Shown: positions 25,591 through 34,135 of the stretch, piece by piece
Numbering within the stretch: position 1 is the first letter of the stretch
How the letters are laid out: each line of letters starts with the position of its first letter
DNA from: an uncultured Kiritimatiellota bacterium
Lineage (GTDB): Bacteria > Verrucomicrobiota > Kiritimatiellia > RFP12 > UBA1067
Direction: 5' to 3'
Length of the DNA: 64,000 bases
NCBI GenBank assembly: GCA_934635045.1
Contig: CAKTZA010000002.1
Location: 1 to 64,000 of the forward strand
Notes under the pieces: generated by a model
Told to the model about the DNA's origin: nothing
The model's database searches: none
Seen by the model: only the letters and a program-made list of their open reading frames with translations
Program-made: the position numbers and the translations under genes

Positions 25591-26688
25591 CTATTTGGCC
25601 CGTGCGGCCCGGACCAGGCGGCCAAGCTGCGCGATTTGGGCGGGCTCGAAGAGGCCGGTCGCCTCGTCCTTGCCCATGTCGAAGCAGATGCAGCCGCCGC
25701 GCGACAGGTAGTCCTTCAGGAACGGAACCCAGACGCCGTCGTCATAGCGCACGTTCCTCTTGCTCCAGTAGTCGCCAAGATACGTGAGCATGAACGCCTG
25801 GTTGCCCTCGATCCACCGCTGTCCGATCGGGAAGCGGAACGGCTGGGCGATTTCGCCCGACGTGAAGTCGGCCCATTCCGGCAGGTAGGCCTGGTTGTCG
25901 AGCGGCTTCCCGTTCGACCACGGCGAGAAGCCCTCGCGCCACTCGCGGAACGGCACGCGCGCGGCGAGCGTCGGGTCCTGTGCGCATTTCCGGTCATACC
26001 ACTCGCGGATCTCCGGGTCCCAGTCGGCGACGCCGATGTTGAACGAGACGACCATCGACGGGTTCGCCGCCTTGACGGCCTTCGACAGCAGCTCGGCGTG
26101 CCTTGACGTGAAGCCGATGCGCGCGTAGGCCCCGTCGAACCACCAGAGCGAGACGGCCGCGCCGTAGCGCGCCGCCCAGACGCCGCAGGCCCGCGCCCAG
26201 TTCGCGACGCCCTCGTCCGTCATGAACGGGTTCCTGTCGTTCTTGTCGGGATTCACGTTGTAGCCGAAGCGGCGGTTCGCCTCCGGGTCGCGGTTCGACG
26301 GCGCGCACGGCGAATAGAGGCCGAAGCGGATGCCCGTGCCCTTCAGCGCGGCGATGATCTCGGCGGGGACGTCGCGCGGCGAGCAGCGCGAGCCCTTCGC
26401 GTGCCCGGCCAGTTCCTCGTAGAGGTCGTTGGGCGCGCAGTAGTGGTTCGAGTTCTGTCCGAGCGTGAGGCAGAAGAAGTCGACGTCCGCCGCCTGGAGC
26501 TGCCGCACGAGACCGGGGACGTCGAACGTGCGCGTCCGGTCCGGGTCCTCGGGCGTCGGCCAGTAGTGCATGAACGCGCCGACCTTGCCCGGCATCCAGT
26601 CCGTCGCCGGATTGAAGTAGGCCGCCCGCGCGGACAGGCCAAGCAGAATGACGAGGGCGAACGCCCCAACCGACTTTTTCGTTTTCAT
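25591..26688 (-). CDS. Secreted GH29-like alpha-L-fucosidase family protein
   Basis: 365 aa with a signal peptide (MKTKKSVGAFALVILLGLSARA). The TIM-barrel order of GH29-like proteins is visible: KVGAFMHYWP, then a block with NSNHYCAPNDLY, then GTGIRFGLYSPCAPS, and WWFDGAYARIGF where the catalytic aspartate of GH29 usually lies (WFDG). At this length it has only the catalytic domain, without the C-terminal beta domain. The ATG at 26688 is preferred over the one at 26694 because AAAGGAAC then sits 8 nt upstream, the same spacing as in another enzyme gene of the window (45922). It ends 12 nt before the GH106 gene. Fucosidase activity is a family inference; the protein is divergent. Confidence 0.7.
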   Translation of the reverse strand: MKTKKSVGAFALVILLGLSARAAYFNPATDWMPGKVGAFMHYWPTPEDPDRTRTFDVPGLVRQLQAADVDFFCLTLGQNSNHYCAPNDLYEELAGHAKGSRCSPRDVPAEIIAALKGTGIRFGLYSPCAPSNRDPEANRRFGYNVNPDKNDRNPFMTDEGVANWARACGVWAARYGAAVSLWWFDGAYARIGFTSRHAELLSKAVKAANPSMVVSFNIGVADWDPEIREWYDRKCAQDPTLAARVPFREWREGFSPWSNGKPLDNQAYLPEWADFTSGEIAQPFRFPIGQRWIEGNQAFMLTYLGDYWSKRNVRYDDGVWVPFLKDYLSRGGCICFDMGKDEATGLFEPAQIAQLGRLVRAARAK

Positions 26689-26756
26689 CTTCATCTGTTC
26701 CTTTCGTTTGTTCCTTTCGTTTCACGCAGCCGATGCCTGTCGGACGCGACAAGGCC

Positions 26757-29414
26757 TCACCGAAGGCCCGTGTCAGTCGGCAGGCTCCCCTCGGCATGGC
26801 GGACCCGGCGCGGCGCGCCGCAATGCGCGCGCGCGTGCGGCGAGCCGATCCCCGGACACTCGACCGTCACGGTGACGTCGCCCTCTTCGCCCGTCGGCTC
26901 GACGACGACCGTCAGCGCGCCCTCCCGCAGGCGCTTCGGCGAGAGGTCCCCGCCGGCCGCGTCCAGCGCGACCTCGCCGGAATCGACCGACACGAGGCGT
27001 GCGCATCCGTTGACCGTCACGTAGGCCATCGCGTCCGCCTCCCTTTCAGTCGTGCCGTCGTCCCGGACGGCTTTCACCAGCAGCCGCTGGCGAATCCGCC
27101 GGTCGGCCGGCCAGGGTGCGCCATGGACGTCGCCGCGCAACGTCAGCTCGATCGCCGCGCCCAGTCGCGCGGCCGGCGGCGGCTCCTCGATCACCGGGTC
27201 CGGATCGTCCTGCGCCGGGCAAACCGTCACGTCCTTTCGCCGCGAGGCGGGCGTGACCACGAGATCGACGACCTGACCGTCGACGACCCGGCCCTCGACC
27301 GTCGTCCGGCGCGGCGCATGCAGCCGGAACGAGCAGTCCCAGTCCCTTGGCCAGGCCGGCAGAAGCCAGATGCGTCCGCCTTCGCACTGCATCAGCATCA
27401 GCTGGGCGGCGCTCATCAGGTTGCCGCCCGCGCACTGGTCGGGCATCCAGTCGAAGTTCGGGCCCCAGTAGGCCGGCCACCGCCAGCCAGGCGCGGAATT
27501 GACGAGCGCGCGGTGCGCGACGTCCCGGCGGGCCTCGCCGGCCAGGCCGAGCGCGGCCGCAAAGCACCCGGTCGGGCACCAGCCGACGCGGTCGCCGCCC
27601 GTGCGGTTGAAATACGTGGCGCGCCCGATCGCGGCGTTCGGCTTCTCGAAGCTGACCAGCCGATAGGGGAAGGAGGGGTAGAGCTCCGGCGTCTCGTGGT
27701 TGAGGCGGATTCCCCAGTCGCGCGCCGGCGCGATGACGACGCGCCCGTCACGTCCGCGCGCAAGCGAGATGTCCGGCGTCCGTTCGGCGACGCGCCGCCA
27801 CAGCGCCCGCTCTTCAGGCGTTCCGAACCGCCGGTCCAGGCGGTTCAGCCGCGCCGACACCTGCCGGAGCCCGGCGACCTCGGTGACGGGATCGCGCGCG
27901 TCGACCCACGTCTCGATCACCTGCATCGGCGACATCACGTACTTGCCGTCGCGACCGACCTCGTAGCGCGAGTCGAAGAAGGACAGGAACGCGCCGATGG
28001 CCGGCAGCGCCGTCTCCGTCAGGAACGCCTCGTCGTCCGTCCACTCCCAGCGGTCCAGGAGAAAGTTCGAGAACTCGAGCATGCCCGTCCACGAGTACTT
28101 GTGCGACACGTGGTCCTGCAGGACGCTCGCGCGCCTCTCGAAAGGCAGGGCCGTCCCGTAGATGCGCGGGAACGTGTCGCCCCAGGGGTGCGTGCATTCG
28201 GCGAACATCGCCCCTTTCTGGAGCGGGCCGAACCAGCGCCGCGCGCGCTGGCCCCAGAACGCGAGAAGCGCCGGGTCGGCGTAGGCGGCGACAAGGGCAT
28301 CGGTCAGCTCGACGTCCCCCGACATCAGCAGGGGATAGTACGCCAGGCGTCCGTTCTGCCAAAGATTGCCGTCTCCCCAGCGGCGGTACTCGCGCGCGCC
28401 GAACGCGCCGCCGGGACGCGCCGTCGTGAAGAGCGAGCCGTTGAAGAGAATGGGGAAGGAGCTTCTTCCCGCGCAGGCGAACAGGTAGCGCTGCAGCCGG
28501 TAGGCCCGGCTGACCGCCGCCGTCTCGCGGCAGACGGCCGCCCCCCGCGGCGCGGCGCGCGCCGAACGCGACGGGGTGACGACGAGGCGCGTCCTCTCCG
28601 AAAACGCCCGCCAGGCGCGCTCGTGCCGCGCGCGATCCGCCACCAGCGCGTCGCAAACGGCCTTTTCCGCCAGTCGGCGCCAACCGGCCGCGTCGCCCCG
28701 CGCCAGCGTCACCACCGCCGTCACGAAGCGGAACTTCCGCGCCGGGCCAGCCTCCGGACGTTGCGCCGAGAGGCAGCCGTAGACCCGTCCGCGCAAGAGA
28801 TCGGGGCGCGCCAGGCCCTTCACGCCCTGCCAGGCGTCGATCCGGGAGAAGACATCGTCAAGGGTTTCCTTCCGGTTCGCGTGATACCACCCGTTCGACA
28901 GCACGACGTCGCTGGAGCGCGCGAAGGAAACCGGCCTTCCTTCCGCATCCCGTGCGTCGCCGAACCAGGACGGGAGAAGCGAGGCCGGAATGTTGGTGAG
29001 CCCGCCCTCGTAGACATGCCACGCCTCCGTCTCGCATGTCGGACGGCAGGGAGCCGACGTCTCCAGCTCCGTGACCAGGGCCGGGACGAAGCGATCGACG
29101 CGATGAACGAGCGAGACGCCGACGCCGCGCGAGCGCCACCGCGCGCGGAGGACGGCGGTCTCCTCGTCAAGGGCCTGCTCGAAGCTGCCCGCGTCAACGG
29201 GCAGCCCCGTCCGGATGCGCACCGTCCCCATCTTCGGATGGCAAAGCGTCTCGTCCCAGCAGTCGCCGCGCTGCGGCACGCACTCCAGCGTGCCTTGCGC
29301 GTCAATCCACGCCGTCTCCCCGATCTCCCCGTTCCCGAGGAGCATCGCCCCCCGGTCGTCATCCGCCGGCGTCGCGAAGACAAGCGTCGCCAGCAGGGCC
29401 AGCGCCGGCGCCAT
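26757..29414 (-). CDS. GH95-like (alpha/alpha)6-barrel glycoside hydrolase with DUF5703-like N-terminus
   Basis: 885 aa; a short hydrophobic N-terminus (MAPALALLATLVFATPA) serves as signal peptide. Residues about 20-230 begin with RGAMLLGNGEIGETAWID, a beta-sandwich N-domain like those preceding GH95/DUF5703 catalytic barrels. The middle part shows barrel-type motifs: ILFNGSLFTT, GDGNLWQNGRLAYYPLLMSGD, YSWTGMLEFSNFLLDRWEWTDD, and later YWGPNFDWMPDQCAGGNLMSAAQLMLMQ. A small C-terminal beta domain (VTVNGCARLVSVDSGEVAL) is immunoglobulin-like. GGGGAGG lies 8 nt before the ATG, which overlaps the stop of a 29-codon ORF (TGATG). By family the activity could be alpha-L-fucosidase or alpha-galactosidase; I cannot choose between them. 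Confidence 0.65.
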   Translation of the reverse strand: MAPALALLATLVFATPADDDRGAMLLGNGEIGETAWIDAQGTLECVPQRGDCWDETLCHPKMGTVRIRTGLPVDAGSFEQALDEETAVLRARWRSRGVGVSLVHRVDRFVPALVTELETSAPCRPTCETEAWHVYEGGLTNIPASLLPSWFGDARDAEGRPVSFARSSDVVLSNGWYHANRKETLDDVFSRIDAWQGVKGLARPDLLRGRVYGCLSAQRPEAGPARKFRFVTAVVTLARGDAAGWRRLAEKAVCDALVADRARHERAWRAFSERTRLVVTPSRSARAAPRGAAVCRETAAVSRAYRLQRYLFACAGRSSFPILFNGSLFTTARPGGAFGAREYRRWGDGNLWQNGRLAYYPLLMSGDVELTDALVAAYADPALLAFWGQRARRWFGPLQKGAMFAECTHPWGDTFPRIYGTALPFERRASVLQDHVSHKYSWTGMLEFSNFLLDRWEWTDDEAFLTETALPAIGAFLSFFDSRYEVGRDGKYVMSPMQVIETWVDARDPVTEVAGLRQVSARLNRLDRRFGTPEERALWRRVAERTPDISLARGRDGRVVIAPARDWGIRLNHETPELYPSFPYRLVSFEKPNAAIGRATYFNRTGGDRVGWCPTGCFAAALGLAGEARRDVAHRALVNSAPGWRWPAYWGPNFDWMPDQCAGGNLMSAAQLMLMQCEGGRIWLLPAWPRDWDCSFRLHAPRRTTVEGRVVDGQVVDLVVTPASRRKDVTVCPAQDDPDPVIEEPPPAARLGAAIELTLRGDVHGAPWPADRRIRQRLLVKAVRDDGTTEREADAMAYVTVNGCARLVSVDSGEVALDAAGGDLSPKRLREGALTVVVEPTGEEGDVTVTVECPGIGSPHARAHCGAPRRVRHAEGSLPTDTGLR

Positions 29415-29503
29415 CAGGCCCGCCCTCCCCGGAAGGCCGCGAACTGGCGAACGACCGGGCGCCCGACAGAGGTCTCGATGACGAGGAAGTCCCGCCGCCT
29501 CAT
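29414..29503 (-). CDS. 29-codon ORF coupled to both neighbours
   Basis: The ORF begins in an ATGA overlap with the GH2 stop and ends in a TGATG overlap with the GH95-like start, filling the gap exactly. Its product begins MRRRDFLVIETSVG, like the start of a Tat signal peptide (RRDFL), and ends arginine-rich without a hydrophobic core. It may be the relic of an original N-terminus of the downstream enzyme separated by a frameshift, or only a coupling device. There is no evidence that it makes a functional peptide. Confidence 0.3.
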   Translation of the reverse strand: MRRRDFLVIETSVGRPVVRQFAAFRGGRA

Positions 29504-32500
29504 TTCGACTCCTTCAGCGCGAAGCAGGACAGCTCATGGATCGTGACGGGCATCTGGCTCCATCCCAGCGCAAGGTGCGTGCTGTCGCTGTCCATGAACG
29601 AAAAGCCCTCCGCATCCGCGACGAACTCAAGACTGCCGTCCATCCAGACCCACACGCTCTGTCCATCGTAGCGGATGACGCAATTGCGACGGTGACCCTC
29701 GGCGGGCTTGGCGTGAAGGCGTCGTCCAAGGCACACGAACGCGCCGTTCACGATATCCAGTCCCACACCCGTGCCAGCAAACGAGAGGACGCTGCCCTGC
29801 CGCGCGTACGCGCCCGTCTGCGTGAACGAGAAGCGAACCTCGAACGGATGGCGCATGAAGCCCTTCACCTTGTCCGCAAGCCCCGCGATCTTGCCCGTCG
29901 TGACGGCGAGGCCCTCCACCCCCGGCTGGGCGCTGCTCGCGTCGTTGTAGAAGCTCTCGCCGAAGAAGTCCGAGAAGAACTTTTCCTTGGCGAAGTCCGC
30001 CCTGAACAGCAGTTCGGGCGACTGCTCGCCGAGCGGCTTGCGCTCGGTCGCGAGCGTCAGGCCGAGGACGACGTATTGCGCCTCGGTCAGCGCGCCGACG
30101 ACGTCGAGCGTCTCGACCGTCTTTTCCGGATGGGGGTTCGCGAAGACGCTCTGGTTGATCGAGACGCCCGTGACCTTGTTCGCCCCGCTCCAGGCGACCT
30201 TGCAGTTCGGCCCGCCCTGGTACTTCTGCCAGTCGCAGACGTCCTCGACCGCCTTGACCGGGATCTCGGCCTCCGTGCCGTCCTCGTAGTGCAGGACGAA
30301 TTTCGCGATCGGCGTACCGTACTTACGCGACAGCCAGGCCGCCGCATGGACGACGTGCAGCCGCTCGAAGCGCGCCTCAACCGGAATGCCCCGCGCTTCC
30401 TTCATGAGCTTGGGCGCAATGGACGAGCCGAGGGAGATCACGCCCTTTCCCCCGTTCCTCTTCGGGTCGACCAGATAGAACGGCACGCCGTTGAACGTCT
30501 GCTGGCAGGGGAATGGCGGCACTGGCGTGACCATGCCCGTCTCCTCGTAGTCGTTGCGGCCGACATGGTTGACGAGAAACGTCCGCATGTCGTTCCGCCC
30601 CTGGTCGGTCCAGCCGCCCTTCCCGTCCCCGGCCACCTGGTCCCAGTAGCCCATGTTGCAGGCCTTCGCGAGGTCGAGCTTGCGATAGGAATACTTCTTC
30701 TTGACGACGGGATCGAACGCGCAGCCGAGATTCCGGGCCAGGAGCGCGACCGTGCGCAGGGCCTTTTCCGGCTCCTTCTCGACGGCGCGCTCCCAGTCGA
30801 GGCAGTCGACCAGGACGCGTCCGCGACCGACCTTCAGCTCGGCGAGGAAGCCGGGATTCGTCAGCTTGCGGAACCGCCCGAACATCCTCATGGGATCGGC
30901 GGCCTCGACCTGCCGCCTCGGCGGCTCGGCCGTCTTCACGGCGGCGCGCCAGTAGTTCGCCTCGCCGGGACTGCTCCACTTCTCGCCGGGAAGCGGCGCC
31001 AGGCACCAGGCGAGGTCCTCGTTCGAGACGCCGCGCAGCAGCCCCGTGTCCGCGCCGGGCGCCTTGGGGGCGAACAGCACGCCCGGCCTGTTCTCCGAAA
31101 AGGCCAGCCGCCCGCCGATCTTCTCGCCGAGCGCCGCGCGCACGAACTCCGGGTTCGCGCCATGCAGCCACACCGTGCCGCCCTTCTTGAGCAGAGACGC
31201 GGCCGCCTTGCGCGCCGTGCCGCCGGCGGAGGCGTCGACCAGCAGGACGTCGGCGTCCGACACGTTCCCGGTCGTCTTGACGAAGGCGCGCGCAAGGAAC
31301 GCCCGAACGGCCGTGTTCGTGCCGAGCGCGACGGCCAGCGGACGCCGCGCGCCATTCTCCGTCCGGGCCGCGTAGAGGATCGCGTTCGCCATCAGCTTGA
31401 GGACGATCGGGTCGTCAAGCGCCGACGACGGGAAGGAGTTGAGGATGGCCCGCCCCTTCCCCGCGCGCGTCTCCAGCAGCGGCGACCACTTGAGCTCGCG
31501 CGCGCCGCCGCATTCGAGGATCGGCAGGAAGTCGCCCTCGTGCGGCTTGAGGTACGTCTCGGCCGACAGGACGTTGTCCGTGCCCCAGCACCAGAGATGC
31601 TCTTCCTCGACGCCCTCCAGCAGGGGATGGCCCTTCGCCCGGACGAAGGCCTTCGTCGCCGCGTGCTGCAGGTCGGCCTGCGGCAGGTCGGGCCGATGCG
31701 GCATCCACTCCTTCTGGTGCATGACGATCGCCGTGCCGCCGCGCGCGAAGAGGTCGTCGAGCATCTTGCGGTGCGCCGGACGGAACGCCTCGGGCGCGAC
31801 GACGAGCGTCGTGACGGACGCCGGCAGGCTGTCCGTCACGCGCACGGCGGACGAAAGGCCCAGCCGGGCGAGCAGCCCGTCGGCCGACGTTCCGGCGACG
31901 CCGACCGTTCCGGCGTCCACCGTGCGCGACAGGTCGTAGGCGGTCGGCCAGACGGAAATCGTCTCCTGGAGCCGCGCCTGCTCGGGCCCGCCCTTGCCCA
32001 TGCAGGCGACGGCCTTCAGCTTCAGCTTGAACGGCCGGGCGGATTCCGGCAGCCGGGCGCGGATCGTCCCGACCCAGTTCGAGCCCTGGAAGACGTTCGT
32101 GACGATCAGTCCGCCCGCATGGAAGTCGCAGTCGACGCCGTCGAGCGACCACTTGACGCTCCCCACGGGGCAGCCGCCGTCGTTGACCATCGCGACCTGC
32201 CGCGAGAACTCGCCGCCGGCGGGCCAGTTCGGACGGAACTCAAGCGGGTCGAGCAGCGTCGGCTCGACCGCGTAGTCCAGCGACCTCACCCACGGGTTCA
32301 GGCCCGCGAACCCGCAGACGCGGTACCACGTGCACATCATGCGAAGCGCCTCCTCGCCGGGGTTCCGCGCCAGCGGGCTCGGATAGTCGATGCCCTTCGA
32401 GCCGGTCGGGTCCTCGATCTCGTGGAGGCCGGGGTCGAAGAGCCGCTCGCCGGCGAAGCCCGGCGTCGGGAAGCAGTAGAACTCGCCGATGACGCAGGGC

Positions 32501-34089
32501 CTGTCCCACGCGAACGGGTTCGTGCGCCAGCCGCCGTTCGGCGCCCCGTTCACGGGATCGACCCACTTCAGGTCGTTCGGGAACTGGAAGCCCGCGTTCG
32601 GGTACTTCCGCGACAGCGTGCCCGCGTCGCCTTCGGGGTAGTGCACGTTGTTGACGTCGAGCTTGCCGTTCCACGTGTTGTCGGCGTCGGCCGACATCAG
32701 CGCGTTCGGCGCGTACTTGCGCATGGCCGCGAGATAGCGGCTGCAGAACGCGTCCCATTTCGGGTCAAGCGAATGCCAGACCGTCTCGTTCGCCAGCGAG
32801 TACATGATCACGCTCGGATTGTTCCGCCACCAGCGGCAGCGGCTCTTGCAGAACGCGTCGATGGAGTCGGGGTCGATGGGGTTCGACTCGGGGAAGAAGA
32901 ACATGTTGCCGAGCTCGGGGACCTGGTAGCGCCCGAGGCGCGGCCCGCACGGGACGTCCCAGAACGCCTGCGAGCCGAGGTGGAAGCGCATCGCGTTGAC
33001 GCTGTTCTTGCCGCGAATCCAGCGGTTGTAGTCCCAATGCTCGAAATCGTTCTGGCAGCCCATGATGGACGTGCGGGCCAGGAAGACGCGCTCGCCGTTG
33101 ACGAAGATGTCACGGCCGCGCGCCTCGACCGTGCGGAACCCGTACGTCTGGTCCTTCTGGTCAACAAGGCGTCCCTTCGCGTCCAGAAGCGAACAGCGCG
33201 CGAGATAGAGCCACTGCATCCCCTCGTTCGGCCCGCTCCAGAGAAGCAGCTTCCGGTCGGCCGGCCAGGTCCGGCGGTACGAGACTTCGACCTCGCCGCC
33301 GGCGGGCACCGTGACGGCCTCGCCCGCGATTTCAAGATGGGGACGGTAATAGTCGTCTTCCGGCGAGACGCGGACCTGCGGCACGACCCGCGTCTCCCGC
33401 GCCGCCGCGTTTTTGAGCGTCAGGTGGAAGACGACTTCCCGCGTCGAAAGGAACGTCTCGACGAACACGTCGTCGATGAACGTCGTCGGGCGGAACTCAA
33501 GGCGCACGGGCCCCTCCCAGCGCATGCCCTCGCCGTAGGCGTAGAACGGCGCGCGCACGAGGTTCCTGACGGGATCGTACATGCCCTCGAACGTGGTCAG
33601 CCCGAACACGAGCTCGTTCTCGCCGTCCCGGAGGAACGGCGTCACGTCCAGTTCCTTTTCGCAGTTCGCCTGATAGGACGTCCCGGCATGGCGGCCGTTG
33701 ACGAAGAGCGTGAAGCCGAACCGCGCCTTTGCGAGCCGGAAGAAAGCCGCGTGATCCGCGCGCAGCCCCGTCGGGACGGCGACGCGCTTGCGAAACCACT
33801 TCACGTAAGGCCCCTTGACCCGAAACGTGCGTGTCGAAAGGTCCACCGCCTGCTGCATGAAGCGATAGGGCCCCCGCACGGTCGAGACGTCCGCGCCCTT
33901 CTTGTTCCACTCCAGTTTCGGCAGCACGGACAGGTCAAGGGAGTCGTCCGGCGAGACGGCCGTGTCCCAGCCCCTGTCCTCGATCATCACCACGCGCCGC
34001 GTCTCGGTCGCATACGGCGTTGCCGCCCCGGCCGCAGGACCGCACAGCGGCAGTCCCGCCAGCAGAAGAGTTCCGACTGCAATTCTCAT
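29500..34089 (-). CDS. Large secreted GH2 glycoside hydrolase (beta-galactosidase-like)
   Basis: 1529 aa with signal peptide MRIAVGTLLLAGLPLCGPAAG. The order is sugar-binding jelly-roll (WFRKRVAVPTGL...LFVNGRHAGTSYQAN), an immunoglobulin-like domain, then a GH2 TIM barrel with acid/base Glu435 in SVIMYSLANETVW and nucleophile Glu536 in CVIGEFYCF. About 700 residues follow: a beta-galactosidase trimerisation-like or ThuA-like region (TTLVVAPEAFRPAHRKMLDDLFARGG), then discoidin/jelly-roll modules and a C-terminal LamG-like domain (FMRHPFEVRFSFTQTG). The start was set at the ATG that begins the signal peptide, with GGAG 9 nt upstream; three in-frame ATGs lie further 5'. It is second in the operon, 46 nt after the LamG protein gene. 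Confidence 0.85.
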   Translation of the reverse strand: MRIAVGTLLLAGLPLCGPAAGAATPYATETRRVVMIEDRGWDTAVSPDDSLDLSVLPKLEWNKKGADVSTVRGPYRFMQQAVDLSTRTFRVKGPYVKWFRKRVAVPTGLRADHAAFFRLAKARFGFTLFVNGRHAGTSYQANCEKELDVTPFLRDGENELVFGLTTFEGMYDPVRNLVRAPFYAYGEGMRWEGPVRLEFRPTTFIDDVFVETFLSTREVVFHLTLKNAAARETRVVPQVRVSPEDDYYRPHLEIAGEAVTVPAGGEVEVSYRRTWPADRKLLLWSGPNEGMQWLYLARCSLLDAKGRLVDQKDQTYGFRTVEARGRDIFVNGERVFLARTSIMGCQNDFEHWDYNRWIRGKNSVNAMRFHLGSQAFWDVPCGPRLGRYQVPELGNMFFFPESNPIDPDSIDAFCKSRCRWWRNNPSVIMYSLANETVWHSLDPKWDAFCSRYLAAMRKYAPNALMSADADNTWNGKLDVNNVHYPEGDAGTLSRKYPNAGFQFPNDLKWVDPVNGAPNGGWRTNPFAWDRPCVIGEFYCFPTPGFAGERLFDPGLHEIEDPTGSKGIDYPSPLARNPGEEALRMMCTWYRVCGFAGLNPWVRSLDYAVEPTLLDPLEFRPNWPAGGEFSRQVAMVNDGGCPVGSVKWSLDGVDCDFHAGGLIVTNVFQGSNWVGTIRARLPESARPFKLKLKAVACMGKGGPEQARLQETISVWPTAYDLSRTVDAGTVGVAGTSADGLLARLGLSSAVRVTDSLPASVTTLVVAPEAFRPAHRKMLDDLFARGGTAIVMHQKEWMPHRPDLPQADLQHAATKAFVRAKGHPLLEGVEEEHLWCWGTDNVLSAETYLKPHEGDFLPILECGGARELKWSPLLETRAGKGRAILNSFPSSALDDPIVLKLMANAILYAARTENGARRPLAVALGTNTAVRAFLARAFVKTTGNVSDADVLLVDASAGGTARKAAASLLKKGGTVWLHGANPEFVRAALGEKIGGRLAFSENRPGVLFAPKAPGADTGLLRGVSNEDLAWCLAPLPGEKWSSPGEANYWRAAVKTAEPPRRQVEAADPMRMFGRFRKLTNPGFLAELKVGRGRVLVDCLDWERAVEKEPEKALRTVALLARNLGCAFDPVVKKKYSYRKLDLAKACNMGYWDQVAGDGKGGWTDQGRNDMRTFLVNHVGRNDYEETGMVTPVPPFPCQQTFNGVPFYLVDPKRNGGKGVISLGSSIAPKLMKEARGIPVEARFERLHVVHAAAWLSRKYGTPIAKFVLHYEDGTEAEIPVKAVEDVCDWQKYQGGPNCKVAWSGANKVTGVSINQSVFANPHPEKTVETLDVVGALTEAQYVVLGLTLATERKPLGEQSPELLFRADFAKEKFFSDFFGESFYNDASSAQPGVEGLAVTTGKIAGLADKVKGFMRHPFEVRFSFTQTGAYARQGSVLSFAGTGVGLDIVNGAFVCLGRRLHAKPAEGHRRNCVIRYDGQSVWVWMDGSLEFVADAEGFSFMDSDSTHLALGWSQMPVTIHELSCFALKESK

Positions 34090-34135
34090 GTTCGTCATCT
34101 CCGATGTCATTTTCGTTCGCCTGTCGCGCCAGGGA

